A DNA stretch of 64,000 nucleotides from NCBI RefSeq assembly GCF_008806755.1, contig NZ_WAAU01000003.1:200541-264540 (forward strand). Direction: 5' to 3'. The position numbers and the translations under genes were made by a program. The stretch is from Tenacibaculum aiptasiae (GTDB lineage: Bacteria; Bacteroidota; Bacteroidia; Flavobacteriales; Flavobacteriaceae). How positions within the stretch are numbered: the first letter of the stretch is position 1; each line of letters starts with the position of its first letter. The notes below the pieces were generated by a model. It searched no databases. It had not been told where the DNA came from and saw only the letters and a list, made by a program, of their open reading frames with translations. This document shows positions 1 to 8,826 of the stretch, piece by piece.

Positions 1-1860
1 ACCGATCTTTCTACCGATTTAGCTAGAGGTAGTTCTCAAACAATTACTGTTACTCCTGTATGGCGTGCTACTGCTTATGAGGAAGGTTATGGTGTTTGGA
101 TTGATTATAATCAAGATGGTGATTTTTCTGATCCAGGTGAAACGGTTTGGACTAAAGATAAATCGAATGAGACTCCTGTTAGTGGTACGTTTACGGTTCC
201 TACCGATGCTTCTTTAGGGGCTACTCGTATGCGTGTTGTTATGAAATATGATGCTACGCCTACTGCTTGTGAAAAGTTATTTTCGTATGGTGAAGTTGAG
301 GATTATACAGTAGTAATTACTGCTGTGTCTGCCGATACAGAAGCGCCTACAGTTCCTACGAATTTTATGACTAGCGACGTTACGTTGTCGTCTGCTACTT
401 TAAGTTGGGATGCCGCTACTGATAATGTTGGTGTTGTTGGCTATGATGTTTATCAAGGTGCTACTTTAGTTGAATCTACGGCGAATACTTCTATTGCTGT
501 TAGTGGTTTGAATATGAATTCTTCGTATACTTATTCTGTAAGTGCTAAAGATGCGGCTGGTAATTCTTCTACAGCTGTTGAACTTACGTTTATGACCTTA
601 AACGATACGGAAGCTCCTAGTGTTCCTTTAAATGTAGTGGCTTCTAATATTACCATGTCTTCTGCTACTTTAAGTTGGGATGCTTCTACGGATAATGTTG
701 GTGTTGTTGGTTATGATGTTTATTTAGGTACTGACTTGGTAAGCTCTGTTACGAATACTTCTATTGACCTTAGTGGTTTAACTTTGGATTCTTCTTATAC
801 GTATTCTGTAAGTGCTAGAGACGCTGTTGGTAATGTTTCTGCTAAAACTGATGTTTCTTTTGCTACGTTAGCTGATACTGAAGCTCCTTCTAAACCTGGA
901 AACTTAACAGCTTCTGGTATTACTAAAACGAAAGCTACTTTAAATTGGAATCCTTCTATTGATAATGTTGGTGTTGTTGGTTATGATATTTTTAGAGGCA
1001 CTTCTTTAGTAAGTTCTACCACAAATACTTCTTTTGCTTTGACTGGTTTATCTGCGGGTACTTCGTATACCTATTCTGTAAAGGCTAAAGATGCTGCTGG
1101 TAATATTTCTGCTACTGCTACTGTTACTTTTAGAACTGTGGATAATGGTCCGACCTATTGTTCTGCTCAAGGGAATAGTACGAGCACTGCTTGGATTGAT
1201 TATGTTGCTGTTGGTGGTATGTCTAAATCTTCTGGTTCAAATGGTGGTTATGCTAACTTTACGAATAAGGTTGGAAATCTTAGTAAAGGCGGTAGTTCTT
1301 TAATTACGGTAAGTGCTGGCTATGCTAGTAGTAATAACAGACCTACGATGTTTTTTGCTGTTTGGATTGACTTTAACCAAAATGGTTCTTTTGATAACAA
1401 CGAGCGTATTATGACCAATGCTTCTAGTCAGCAAGGTAATCGTTCTACTAGTTTCTCTATTCCACATTCGGCTAAATCTGGTAAAACGAGAATGCGTGTT
1501 GCTATGCGTCATAATAGAGAGCCAAATCCTTGTGGTTCTTTTTCTAGTGGTGAAGTTGAAGACTATTCTGTTAAGATTGGTTCTGGTGGTTTTATTGTTG
1601 GACTTGATGGTACACCTCAGGAGGATGCTATTTCTAAAATGTTGGTATATCCTAATCCAGGAACTAATGAAATTCAGGTTAAACTTCCTGATACGGGTAA
1701 AATGATGCATTATAGAATTATAAATAGCATAGGGAAAGTTGTGTTATTTGGTGATTTGAACTCTTCTCGTATTAACATTTCTAGTTTGAATACTGGTATG
1801 TATTTTATTGAGGTTTCTAATGGTGAAAAATCATTTAAATCTAAATTGATGAAGAAATAA
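1..1860 (+). CDS. Secreted GEVED/FN3 protein with type IX secretion tail (5' end outside window)
   Basis: The reading frame is open from base 1, so this is the 3' part of a larger gene; the first ATG seen (229) is internal. In the partial protein of 619 residues I see a GEVED domain ending near residue 104, three fibronectin type III domains of about 90 residues starting near 112, 202 and 292 (each with DNVGVVGYD), a second GEVED domain ending in GEVEDYSV, and a C-terminal tail with YPNPG and a basic end, the type A sorting signal of the Bacteroidota type IX secretion system. It is therefore a cell-surface or secreted protein; the N-terminal catalytic or adhesive part cannot be seen. It ends at a strong terminator and is codirectional with the ABC-F gene. 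Confidence 0.9.
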   Translation, partial: TDLSTDLARGSSQTITVTPVWRATAYEEGYGVWIDYNQDGDFSDPGETVWTKDKSNETPVSGTFTVPTDASLGATRMRVVMKYDATPTACEKLFSYGEVEDYTVVITAVSADTEAPTVPTNFMTSDVTLSSATLSWDAATDNVGVVGYDVYQGATLVESTANTSIAVSGLNMNSSYTYSVSAKDAAGNSSTAVELTFMTLNDTEAPSVPLNVVASNITMSSATLSWDASTDNVGVVGYDVYLGTDLVSSVTNTSIDLSGLTLDSSYTYSVSARDAVGNVSAKTDVSFATLADTEAPSKPGNLTASGITKTKATLNWNPSIDNVGVVGYDIFRGTSLVSSTTNTSFALTGLSAGTSYTYSVKAKDAAGNISATATVTFRTVDNGPTYCSAQGNSTSTAWIDYVAVGGMSKSSGSNGGYANFTNKVGNLSKGGSSLITVSAGYASSNNRPTMFFAVWIDFNQNGSFDNNERIMTNASSQQGNRSTSFSIPHSAKSGKTRMRVAMRHNREPNPCGSFSSGEVEDYSVKIGSGGFIVGLDGTPQEDAISKMLVYPNPGTNEIQVKLPDTGKMMHYRIINSIGKVVLFGDLNSSRINISSLNTGMYFIEVSNGEKSFKSKLMKK

Positions 1861-1884
1861 TAAGTTGTACTTATTATCTGATAG

Positions 1885-1911
1885 AAAACCCAAGCTTTTG
1901 CTTGGGTTTTT
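1885..1911 (+). terminator. Rho-independent terminator
   Basis: Ten-base stem AACCCAAGC/GCTTGGGTT with a short T-rich loop and a T run, 25 bases after the stop of the secreted FN3 protein. Confidence 0.85.
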
Positions 1912-1935
1912 GTTTCTTTGCATAAATTTTAGCAA

Positions 1936-3798
1936 ATGAATTACCTATCTGTAGAAAACATATCGAAAGCATATGGCGAAAAAATATTGTTTCAAGACAT
2001 TTCTTTTGGAATTAACAAAGACCAAAAGATAGCTTTTGTTGCGAAAAATGGTAGTGGTAAAACTTCTATTTTAAATATTGTTGCTGGTGTTGATGAGTCG
2101 GATACAGGACAGGTAGTGAGCAGAAAAGGTATTGATATTGCTTATTTATCGCAAGATGATAAATTAGATCCTTCTTTATCTATTGAAGAGACCATTTCTT
2201 CTACAGATAATAAAGTTCTAGATATTATTAAGCAATATGAAAAGGCTTTGGAGAATCCGGATAATACGGAAGCTTATCAAGAAGCTTTTGAATTGATGGA
2301 GCAACATAATGCGTGGGATTTTGAAACGCAATACAAGCAAATTTTATCGAAGTTAAAGCTGGATAATTTACAGCAAAAGGTTGGTTTGCTTTCGGGTGGT
2401 CAGAAGAAACGTTTGTCGTTGGCTCTTGTTTTGATTCAGAAACCTGACTTGCTTATTTTAGATGAGCCTACTAACCATTTAGATTTGGAAATGATTGAAT
2501 GGTTGGAAGCTTTTTTTGCTAAAGAGAAAATTACTTTGTTTATGGTTACGCACGACCGTTACTTTTTAGAGCGTGTGTGTAATGAAATTATTGAACTTGA
2601 CAATGGTCAATTGTATAAATACAAAGGGAATTACTCGTATTATTTACAAAACAAAGAAGAACGTTTGGCCTTAGAAGCTACCAATTTGAGTAAGGCTAAA
2701 AGTTTATTTAAGAAGGAGCTGGATTGGATGCGTCGTCAGCCTAAAGCTCGTACTACGAAGTCTAAATCTCGTATTGATGACTTTTTTGAGATTAAGAAGA
2801 AAGCGCATAAGCGTAGAACTGAGCATGAAGTTCAGTTAGAGATTAATATGGAGCGTTTAGGTAGCAAAATTGTAGAGCTTCATAAGATGAAAAAATCGTT
2901 TGGTGATAAAGTTATCTTAGATGGTTTTGACTATGTGTTTAAACGTGGTGAGCGTATTGGTGTTATTGGTAAAAATGGTACTGGTAAGTCTTCTTTTTTA
3001 AATATGTTAACTGGTGCTATTCCGTTAGATGGTGGTAAAGTTGTTGTTGGTGAAACGGTTAAGTTTGGTTACTATACTCAAAAAGGGATTGTAATTAAAG
3101 AAGGGCAAAAGGTTATTGAGGTTATTAAGGAGTTTGGTGAATATATTCCGTTGAGTAAGGGTCGTAAGATTTCTGCTGGACAACTTCTTGAACGCTTTTT
3201 GTTTGACCGTAAAAAGCAGCACGACTTTGTTGAGAAATTGAGTGGTGGTGAGCAAAAGCGTTTGTACTTATGTGCGGTGTTGATTCAGAATCCAAACTTT
3301 TTGATTTTAGATGAGCCTACGAACGATTTGGATGTGGTTACGTTGAATGTTTTAGAGAACTTTTTATTGGATTATCCTGGTAACTTGATTGTGGTTTCTC
3401 ACGACCGTTATTTTATGGATAAGATTGTTGATAATCTATTTGTGTTTAGAGGTGAGGGTGCTGTTGATAACTTCCCTGGTAATTATTCTGATTTTAGAGC
3501 TTATGAGGACTCTAAGCCTAAAGAAGAAAAAGAAGTAAAGCAAGAAGTGGTTGCTTCTGTTAAAACTCCTAAAAAGGGTGTTTTAAGCTATAATGAGAAA
3601 CGTGAATGGGGCTTACTTGAAAAAGACATTGATAGATTACAAAAGAAAAAGGCTGCTCTTGAAGAGAAGTTTATGAATGTTGAGTTTTCTGCCGATGAGA
3701 TTAATGAAAAATCTAAGGAGCTTCAAGATATTATTGAAAGTATTGAAGAAAAGGAAGAACGCTGGTTTGAACTTTCTATGAAATTGGAAGGGGAGTAG
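1936..3798 (+). CDS. uup: ABC-F family ATPase, Uup type
   Basis: Soluble twin-ATPase of 620 residues with no membrane segments, the hallmark of the ABC-F family of ribosome-associated ATPases. First cassette: Walker A near residues 36-43 (AKNGSGKT, alanine in place of the first glycine), signature LSGGQKKR, Walker B LILDEPTNHLD. Second cassette: GKNGTGKS, LSGGEQKR, LILDEPTNDLD. An interdomain linker rich in basic residues follows the first cassette, and the last 90 residues form a lysine/glutamate-rich coiled coil, which in this family marks Uup. Inferred role: modulation of translation or of replication-linked events. The start is the first ATG after the upstream terminator. Uup versus a related ABC-F subgroup is the main uncertainty. 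Confidence 0.88.
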   Translation: MNYLSVENISKAYGEKILFQDISFGINKDQKIAFVAKNGSGKTSILNIVAGVDESDTGQVVSRKGIDIAYLSQDDKLDPSLSIEETISSTDNKVLDIIKQYEKALENPDNTEAYQEAFELMEQHNAWDFETQYKQILSKLKLDNLQQKVGLLSGGQKKRLSLALVLIQKPDLLILDEPTNHLDLEMIEWLEAFFAKEKITLFMVTHDRYFLERVCNEIIELDNGQLYKYKGNYSYYLQNKEERLALEATNLSKAKSLFKKELDWMRRQPKARTTKSKSRIDDFFEIKKKAHKRRTEHEVQLEINMERLGSKIVELHKMKKSFGDKVILDGFDYVFKRGERIGVIGKNGTGKSSFLNMLTGAIPLDGGKVVVGETVKFGYYTQKGIVIKEGQKVIEVIKEFGEYIPLSKGRKISAGQLLERFLFDRKKQHDFVEKLSGGEQKRLYLCAVLIQNPNFLILDEPTNDLDVVTLNVLENFLLDYPGNLIVVSHDRYFMDKIVDNLFVFRGEGAVDNFPGNYSDFRAYEDSKPKEEKEVKQEVVASVKTPKKGVLSYNEKREWGLLEKDIDRLQKKKAALEEKFMNVEFSADEINEKSKELQDIIESIEEKEERWFELSMKLEGE

Positions 3799-3831
3799 TT
3801 CTTCCTTTTCTTTTGGTTTTTATTTTAGATT

Positions 3832-4083
3832 GCTTGTTTTATACTTTAGGATACAAGAATATTCAATTGGATTAGCAGTTTTATAAAACCGACCGCTTGT
3901 TTTATACTTTAGGGCACAAGAATATTCAATTGGGTTGGCAGTTTTATAAAACCGACCGCTTGTTTTATACTTTAGGACGCAAGAATATTCAATTGGATTG
4001 GTAGTTTTATAAAACCGACCACTAGTTTTATACTTTAGGACACAAGAATATTCAATTAGATTGGTAGTTTTATAAAATCGATG
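3832..4083. repeat. Four tandem 63-bp repeats
   Basis: Units at 3832-3894, 3895-3957, 3958-4020 and 4021-4083 are head to tail, all exactly 63 bp, and differ at a few bases; the fourth is the most diverged. Each contains the motifs CAAGAATATTCAATTG and GTTTTATAAAAC (the second is a perfect palindrome). All frames have stops, so it is not coding. It fills the gap between two convergent genes. There are no spacers, so it is not CRISPR. Confidence 0.97.
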
Positions 4084-4092
4084 ACCTGTTTT

Positions 4093-4815
4093 TTATAGGT
4101 TTACTATGAATTTAATTTTTGCTATGTTTTGATATTCTGGTGATTTGGCTCCATAAATACTTTTGACATATTTTTTTACATTTTGTACTGTTGTATATAA
4201 GTTTGCGCCATCTTTATACAGTATTGCATTTCTTTCTATTAACTTAGAACTGAATGCTGCTTCTGTTTGATCTACCTTTTTGGTACTTTCCACCAATGAG
4301 GCATGGTAATCGTTTAAGCTTTCTAATTTTAATTCTTCTAAGTTTGGACTGTAGGCTGGTATGGTTGTTAGCAGTTGTATAAGTTTTGCAAAATTGTCTG
4401 CTAATTGGGTATAGGATTGTCTTGATGTTGATATTGTTTTCTTTTCTTCTCCTGTTGCTTCGTCTATTTGTTTCTTTTTCTTTGTATTTCCTTGTATGAG
4501 TTTATTTAAATGTTTTGCTTGTGCTAATATTCCTTCTGTAAGCCCTAAAATTTCTAATTGATTGATTACTCTTGTTGAGGTTTTCTTTAGGGTATTGTAT
4601 TTTTCTTGTCGTACTGAAATGGCGTTTTTCTTTGCATTTCGTTTTTCTTCTGCCTCTGTTATGGCATTGAGTGCATTTGCATAGAGTAGATTTAAATTTT
4701 CTACGGTAAGGCTTTCTACTGGTGGATTGTAGTTGGTGTATAAACTTATGTGTTCTATTAGCTTTTGTAAGTTTGCTACATTTTTGGCATTTCCTGTTTC
4801 ATATTGCTTGCTCAT
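4093..4815 (-). CDS. Hypothetical helical protein with internal duplication
   Basis: Soluble protein of 240 residues without signal peptide or recognised domain. Two segments, about residues 13-50 and 141-178, resemble each other (NLQKLIEHISLYTNYNP versus NFAKLIQLLTTIPAYSP, each followed by a LTVENLN/LKLESLN-like stretch), suggesting an ancestral duplication. The middle is rich in lysine and glutamate and probably coiled coil. It converges on the ABC-F gene across the 63-bp repeats and is followed upstream by the accessory array. Function unknown; the ORF length, start codon and codon use support a real gene. Confidence 0.75.
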   Translation of the reverse strand: MSKQYETGNAKNVANLQKLIEHISLYTNYNPPVESLTVENLNLLYANALNAITEAEEKRNAKKNAISVRQEKYNTLKKTSTRVINQLEILGLTEGILAQAKHLNKLIQGNTKKKKQIDEATGEEKKTISTSRQSYTQLADNFAKLIQLLTTIPAYSPNLEELKLESLNDYHASLVESTKKVDQTEAAFSSKLIERNAILYKDGANLYTTVQNVKKYVKSIYGAKSPEYQNIAKIKFIVNL

Positions 4816-5009
4816 TTTTAATGGTTTTTGAAGTAAGTCTTATACCTTGTATTCTGACTTACTTGTGTTAATACTGCTTTTAATTTAGCTGTATTCTTTG
4901 CCTTTTACTAAGGCTAATGAACAAACGGTAGGTTTTATGTAATTAACGGTTGTGTTTTTTGTTTTTGTGGTTTTATTTTGTTGGGAGTTAATAGTTTATG
5001 TATATGGTA

Positions 5010-5861
5010 TTAATTACTGTTGTTTATTTTTAATTGAGAATAAAAGTTTAAATAATTCATTTCTTCGTTTTTAAACTCTATAGTTTTGTTTTTCAAAATT
5101 ACAGTAGAATTATCAATCCATTTAGCAGAAAAGGGTCCCCAACCATCAGGTTTATAACTTCCTATATTTTTTAACTTTCCATTAATATTTTGGAATAACT
5201 GAAAACCATTATTACTGTAACCTGCTTCTATATCTGAATTTACAGAGATTAAGAATTTTCCATTTTCCGAAAAATATGGCCTACCAAATAATTTTGTGGT
5301 TTCTCCGCTGATGTCATTAATTAATTTATATCCATTTCCTTCTCCCCATTGGGTACGAACAGAATAAAAACCAAAATCTTTAAAATAATGTTCAAAGGTG
5401 TTATCTGTCTCGTCTGTATTTGGGTCTAATGAAATAAGTTTCCAGTTATTATTAGTCATTTTTAAGTGAAGCCCTGCAGAATCTTTTTTTGCGAATTCTT
5501 TATTAATGTTTAAAAGATATTTTTCAATTTCTAAAGCAGTTCGATGACTATTATTATGAAGCGTAGTTAAAGAATCTAAAACTTCAATTTCAAGAAAATA
5601 TTCTGTGATAGGTATTGAATCAGTATTCTTTAATATTATTGAATAAGAATTATTAAAATGTAAAATTGTATCTAATTTAGTTGGTTCAAACCATCTTTCA
5701 ATTTTGGATTCAACGGTTGTTATTGGTTCTTTAATTTCTTTTTCTTCTAATGTAAGGTCTGTTTGCAATTCAGCTTTTACTGATTGTGATTGGTTTGTTG
5801 TATTCTGTTTACAACTTAAAAGAATGAAAAATAGGATTATGAATATTAATTGTTGATTCAT
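5010..5861 (-). CDS. Hypothetical lipoprotein
   Basis: Begins with a hydrophobic signal peptide and lipobox (LLSC, cysteine 17), so the product is probably lipidated and exported to the periplasm or outer membrane. The N-terminal third after the cysteine is polar and likely a linker. The C-terminal half has short beta-rich blocks (GRPYFSENGKFLISV, SAKWIDNSTVILKN) like half of a beta-propeller. The last codons run into AACAACAGTAATTAA, the kind of 3' boundary seen at many genes of the array. Function unknown. Confidence 0.75.
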   Translation of the reverse strand: MNQQLIFIILFFILLSCKQNTTNQSQSVKAELQTDLTLEEKEIKEPITTVESKIERWFEPTKLDTILHFNNSYSIILKNTDSIPITEYFLEIEVLDSLTTLHNNSHRTALEIEKYLLNINKEFAKKDSAGLHLKMTNNNWKLISLDPNTDETDNTFEHYFKDFGFYSVRTQWGEGNGYKLINDISGETTKLFGRPYFSENGKFLISVNSDIEAGYSNNGFQLFQNINGKLKNIGSYKPDGWGPFSAKWIDNSTVILKNKTIEFKNEEMNYLNFYSQLKINNSN

Positions 5862-6002
5862 ATTGTTCTAACTGACGTTTAATGGATGATTCCGTTGCGT
5901 GCTTAGTCAACTAAATTAGTAAATACAAACTGAATAGTAAAACTGTGAGGATTTTTATAGATAGAAACAAGCAATTATTTATATGGATTGTTCTGTGTAG
6001 TT

Positions 6003-7577
6003 TTATCTCCTAAAAAACTCCCACCATTTTTTGTTATTCTTATCTAAAGTTTTAAATCCAGTGGATTTATTTTGATTTTCGGTACTATTTGTTTTCTCTT
6101 TTTTCCTATTTAAATCATCTATCACACAGTCGATGGCGCCATCAATATCAGAATTTATCTCTTCTGGTATAAGTGTTTTAATATGATTTAAGTCTTCCAA
6201 ACTAATCTTATTCACAGAAATTTTTAACCAATTTAAGTTTGATATTTGGGTAAATATAGATTCAGGGAACTTTTTAATTTCATTAAATCTTATATCGAAT
6301 GATTCTAGATTTTTAAGCTTGCTTATCGACTGGTTAAGGGTATTGATTTTATTATTTGAAAAATCTAAAATTTTCAGACTTTGAATACTAAAAATAGAAT
6401 CAGGTATACTTGTAAACTTATTATAATTCAATTTTATATCTTCTAAAACTTTAAGATTTGAAAATGATTGAGGTAAGTTCGAAAACTTATTGGATCCTAA
6501 ATTTAAATCCTTTAGGTTGGTTAGTAACCCAATTTCTTTTGGAATTGATTCCAATTTATTACCATTGAGATTTAAATATTTTAAATTTATTAAAGATGAA
6601 ATTTCAACAGGTATGTGTTCTATCTTATTATTACTAATAGTAAGTTTTTCTAGTGCTGTTAATTTAGTTACTTGTATAGGAAAAGTCTTCAGTTTGTTGA
6701 ACGACAAATGCAAAGATGTTAAGTTCTTTAATAAGTTAATTCCTGAAGGAATTTGATCGATATGATTTCCATGAAAACTAAGTTCTTTGATTTCGTTTAA
6801 TAGTACTATAATTTCTTCCGCAGTTAAATCAGAATTTCTATTTCGGTAACCATAGATCATTTTAAGGTCTACTAACCAATTAAAAATCTCTTGATAAGGC
6901 GCTGTATTTTCGACTTCAACAGATTGACTTAATTTTGCTAACCGAGATTTACGTTCTTTCAAGTTTTCGAGCAGATGAAATTTTGTGAAATAATGTGTTA
7001 AAAAATGATCATCTTCATCTTTACTATTAGCCCAACTAGGACTATTACCATATTCCCAATCGGCAACATGTAAAAGTTTTTGGCCATGAAACGCTGCTCC
7101 AAAACCATGCTCACATTCCCATGTACAAGAACCAGAAAACCCTATGAATGCTATATCATCTTGATCAGAATCACTAATATTTATAGAATCAATAGTAATA
7201 TAATTTATAAATTCTATTGGATCTTTAACTAATGGAAAGCCTGAATAGCTTGTGTAACTGTGTTCTTTTTGGTTATTATAGAAGGGTTTATGCTCAATTT
7301 CTTTGTAAACACCATGGAAATCAAAGAAGTATTCTTCATCTTGTTTTAGGTATTGAATGATGTTATTCATCATTTTATTTGCGCTTGACACTAGAATTTT
7401 ATGTGTTTGTAGTTGTATCTCGCTTGGTTGGTTGTCTTCGTCAGTGAAACTAAAATTAATTGCTATATAATGGCTTTTACTTTTCTTGTAAAAAGATGTA
7501 AAATCTGTAAATAAATCTTCAAACTTTATATAATAACCTAGTTCATCTGATTCTGTAAGTTCTAATTCAGGTAGCAT
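6003..7577 (-). CDS. Leucine-rich repeat protein with N-terminal DUF6985-like domain
   Basis: Soluble protein of 524 residues. The N-terminal 200 residues carry a beta-rich segment with GSCTWECEHGFGAAF, reminiscent of the DUF6985 family. Residues about 265-475 form some nine leucine-rich repeats of 23 residues with the pattern LxxLxLxxNKLxxIPxxI, of the type found in bacterial LRR effectors and scaffolds. The C-terminal 30 residues are charged. No signal peptide, so it is probably cytosolic and binds protein partners; the partner is unknown. It is one of the longest genes of the array. A short reversed ORF inside the LRR region is a shadow. Confidence 0.82.
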   Translation of the reverse strand: MLPELELTESDELGYYIKFEDLFTDFTSFYKKSKSHYIAINFSFTDEDNQPSEIQLQTHKILVSSANKMMNNIIQYLKQDEEYFFDFHGVYKEIEHKPFYNNQKEHSYTSYSGFPLVKDPIEFINYITIDSINISDSDQDDIAFIGFSGSCTWECEHGFGAAFHGQKLLHVADWEYGNSPSWANSKDEDDHFLTHYFTKFHLLENLKERKSRLAKLSQSVEVENTAPYQEIFNWLVDLKMIYGYRNRNSDLTAEEIIVLLNEIKELSFHGNHIDQIPSGINLLKNLTSLHLSFNKLKTFPIQVTKLTALEKLTISNNKIEHIPVEISSLINLKYLNLNGNKLESIPKEIGLLTNLKDLNLGSNKFSNLPQSFSNLKVLEDIKLNYNKFTSIPDSIFSIQSLKILDFSNNKINTLNQSISKLKNLESFDIRFNEIKKFPESIFTQISNLNWLKISVNKISLEDLNHIKTLIPEEINSDIDGAIDCVIDDLNRKKEKTNSTENQNKSTGFKTLDKNNKKWWEFFRR

Positions 7578-7690
7578 TTAAAAGTTTTTATTATGATTGT
7601 TGTTTCAATTGCATACAATTTGTTTATATGAGGAGCTTTTATAGACTCATAGTCAATTTATATATTAAATGTGTAGCTTTGTTTTTTAGT

Positions 7691-7737
7691 ATTTCTTTTC
7701 AATTTTCGCGAGTCTAATGTACTCAATGTGTGTTGGG
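7691..7737 (-). repeat. Array repeat, copy 1 (core only)
   Basis: On the minus strand it reads CCCAACACACATTGAG then TACATTAGACTCGCG and an A-rich tail. It lies just 3' of the membrane protein gene that ends at 7748 and 5' of the LRR gene. It lacks the CACTTGTAAAACC end of full copies. Confidence 0.8.
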
Positions 7738-7747
7738 AATTTATTTT

Positions 7748-8299
7748 TTAATCTGTTATTATCCAGTCTCCTTTCTCTTTGTTATAGTAAGCTGCGTATC
7801 CGTAATATGACTGAAACCATAGTCGATAATCTTGTTCTTTGACTATTTTATATTGATATAGAGTTCCAATATTGGTTCTTGTAGGAACATTTTTGTTTAG
7901 TGTTTTTTCAAGTTCTGTTAATGTAGTTGGATATAAACCGAATTGTTGTTTATAGCTTTCCAAGGGCTTAATAATCAGTTGAGCTTTTTCTAATGAACTG
8001 TTTATTTGCCAAGTCCTGATTGGGTTGGAAATAGCCCAAATGATGAACAACTGAATTATTGAGATTAAAAAATATTTTTTTAGTTGCCAACCGAATTTCT
8101 TGTCTAATAGTTTAGCAATAACAAATCCAATAATTAATATAACTAAGAGTCTTATCATAAAATGAGTTACACTAAAGATAAGTTCCCAAACAAATGAAAA
8201 TTTCCAGGTATAGGCACTCAAACAGAAAAGGGACAGTACTCCATAAAGCAACAGGATTATGGAATCAGGTTTCAATACTCTTACTATTAGTAGTCTCAT
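7748..8299 (-). CDS. Hypothetical membrane protein with pseudopilin-like C-terminus
   Basis: An upstream TTG at 8317 lies inside the array repeat, so I take the ATG at 8299 (183 residues). Three hydrophobic segments in the first 100 residues, then a soluble domain containing LESYKQQFGLYPTTLTELE, the pattern seen after the helix of GspG-like pseudopilins (a turn with GxYP). The end is aromatic (SYYGYAAYYNKEKGDW). Likely in the inner membrane with the C-terminal domain outside. No secretion genes are nearby, so a role in pilus assembly is not supported; function unknown. Confidence 0.72.
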   Translation of the reverse strand: MRLLIVRVLKPDSIILLLYGVLSLFCLSAYTWKFSFVWELIFSVTHFMIRLLVILIIGFVIAKLLDKKFGWQLKKYFLISIIQLFIIWAISNPIRTWQINSSLEKAQLIIKPLESYKQQFGLYPTTLTELEKTLNKNVPTRTNIGTLYQYKIVKEQDYRLWFQSYYGYAAYYNKEKGDWIITD

Positions 8300-8310
8300 T
8301 TTTAGACTTG

Positions 8311-8421
8311 CACGCAACTTATTTATATTAAATAATTAAATATATAGCGTTGTTTTTTATATGTTTCTTTTTCATTTTTTGTGAGTCTAATGTACTTAAT
8401 GTATGTTGGTTTTGCAAGTGG
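8311..8421 (-). repeat. Array repeat, copy 2 (full length)
   Basis: Complete element between two genes. On the minus strand: CCACTTGCAAAACC, then AACATACATTAAG, TACATTAG, an A-rich leader ending GAAAAAGAAACAT, then CAACGC and, just before the next start codon, ATATAAATAAGTTGCG. The last block is shared by the other full copies. Confidence 0.9.
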
Positions 8422-8422
8422 A

Positions 8423-8764
8423 CTATTTGCTATTGTTTTTTAAATATTTGATATAATTATTTAAAAGCCCTTTTATTTGTTCAGATGCTACTGGATTTGC
8501 TGAATGAACTTTAAATTTTAAGTTTCGTAAATCAAGTCCTGATTCATAAACTAACCATTTAGCGCAAGCCAATCCATCCAAAGCTACAACTCCGTTTTTG
8601 TCAAGGCCAAGATCATTGTCAAAACTTATATAATTAGGCAATCCATTCTTGTTTATGTAAGTAACAAATTCATCATAAGTTCTAACGATATCGAATTCAG
8701 ATTCCATTGATTTATCATAAATCATTTCGATGGTTCTTATATCGTCTAAAAAAAGCTTTTTCAT
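8423..8764 (-). CDS. Cyclic-phosphate processing receiver-like (cREC) protein
   Basis: Single-domain protein of 113 residues. LFLDDIR at residues 4-10 provides the acidic pair of a receiver fold, ISFDNDLGLD near 47-56 gives the phosphoacceptor-like aspartates, and VHSANPVASEQI near 86-97 is the other conserved block. This set matches the cREC receiver family that comparative genomics has placed in nucleotide-signal or conflict systems with cyclic-phosphate processing. No HTH or kinase domain is attached and no partner is adjacent. Array repeats lie near its 3' end. The family call is fairly sure; the biochemical role is inference. Confidence 0.75.
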   Translation of the reverse strand: MKKLFLDDIRTIEMIYDKSMESEFDIVRTYDEFVTYINKNGLPNYISFDNDLGLDKNGVVALDGLACAKWLVYESGLDLRNLKFKVHSANPVASEQIKGLLNNYIKYLKNNSK

Positions 8765-8826
8765 ATTTTTATTTTGGAATAACTAGGTGCTCTTTCTCCT
8801 AAGTTTAATACTTCTTTTTCAATTTT

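Noticed and set aside
1091..1710. Overlapping ORFs in other frames of the FN3/GEVED gene (70, 95 and 136 residues)
   Set aside because: They arise from the biased codon use of the real gene, have low-complexity leucine or arginine-rich products and no start context.
3832..4083. CRISPR-like appearance of the 63-bp repeats
   Set aside because: Units are contiguous with no unique spacers, and no cas genes are in the window.
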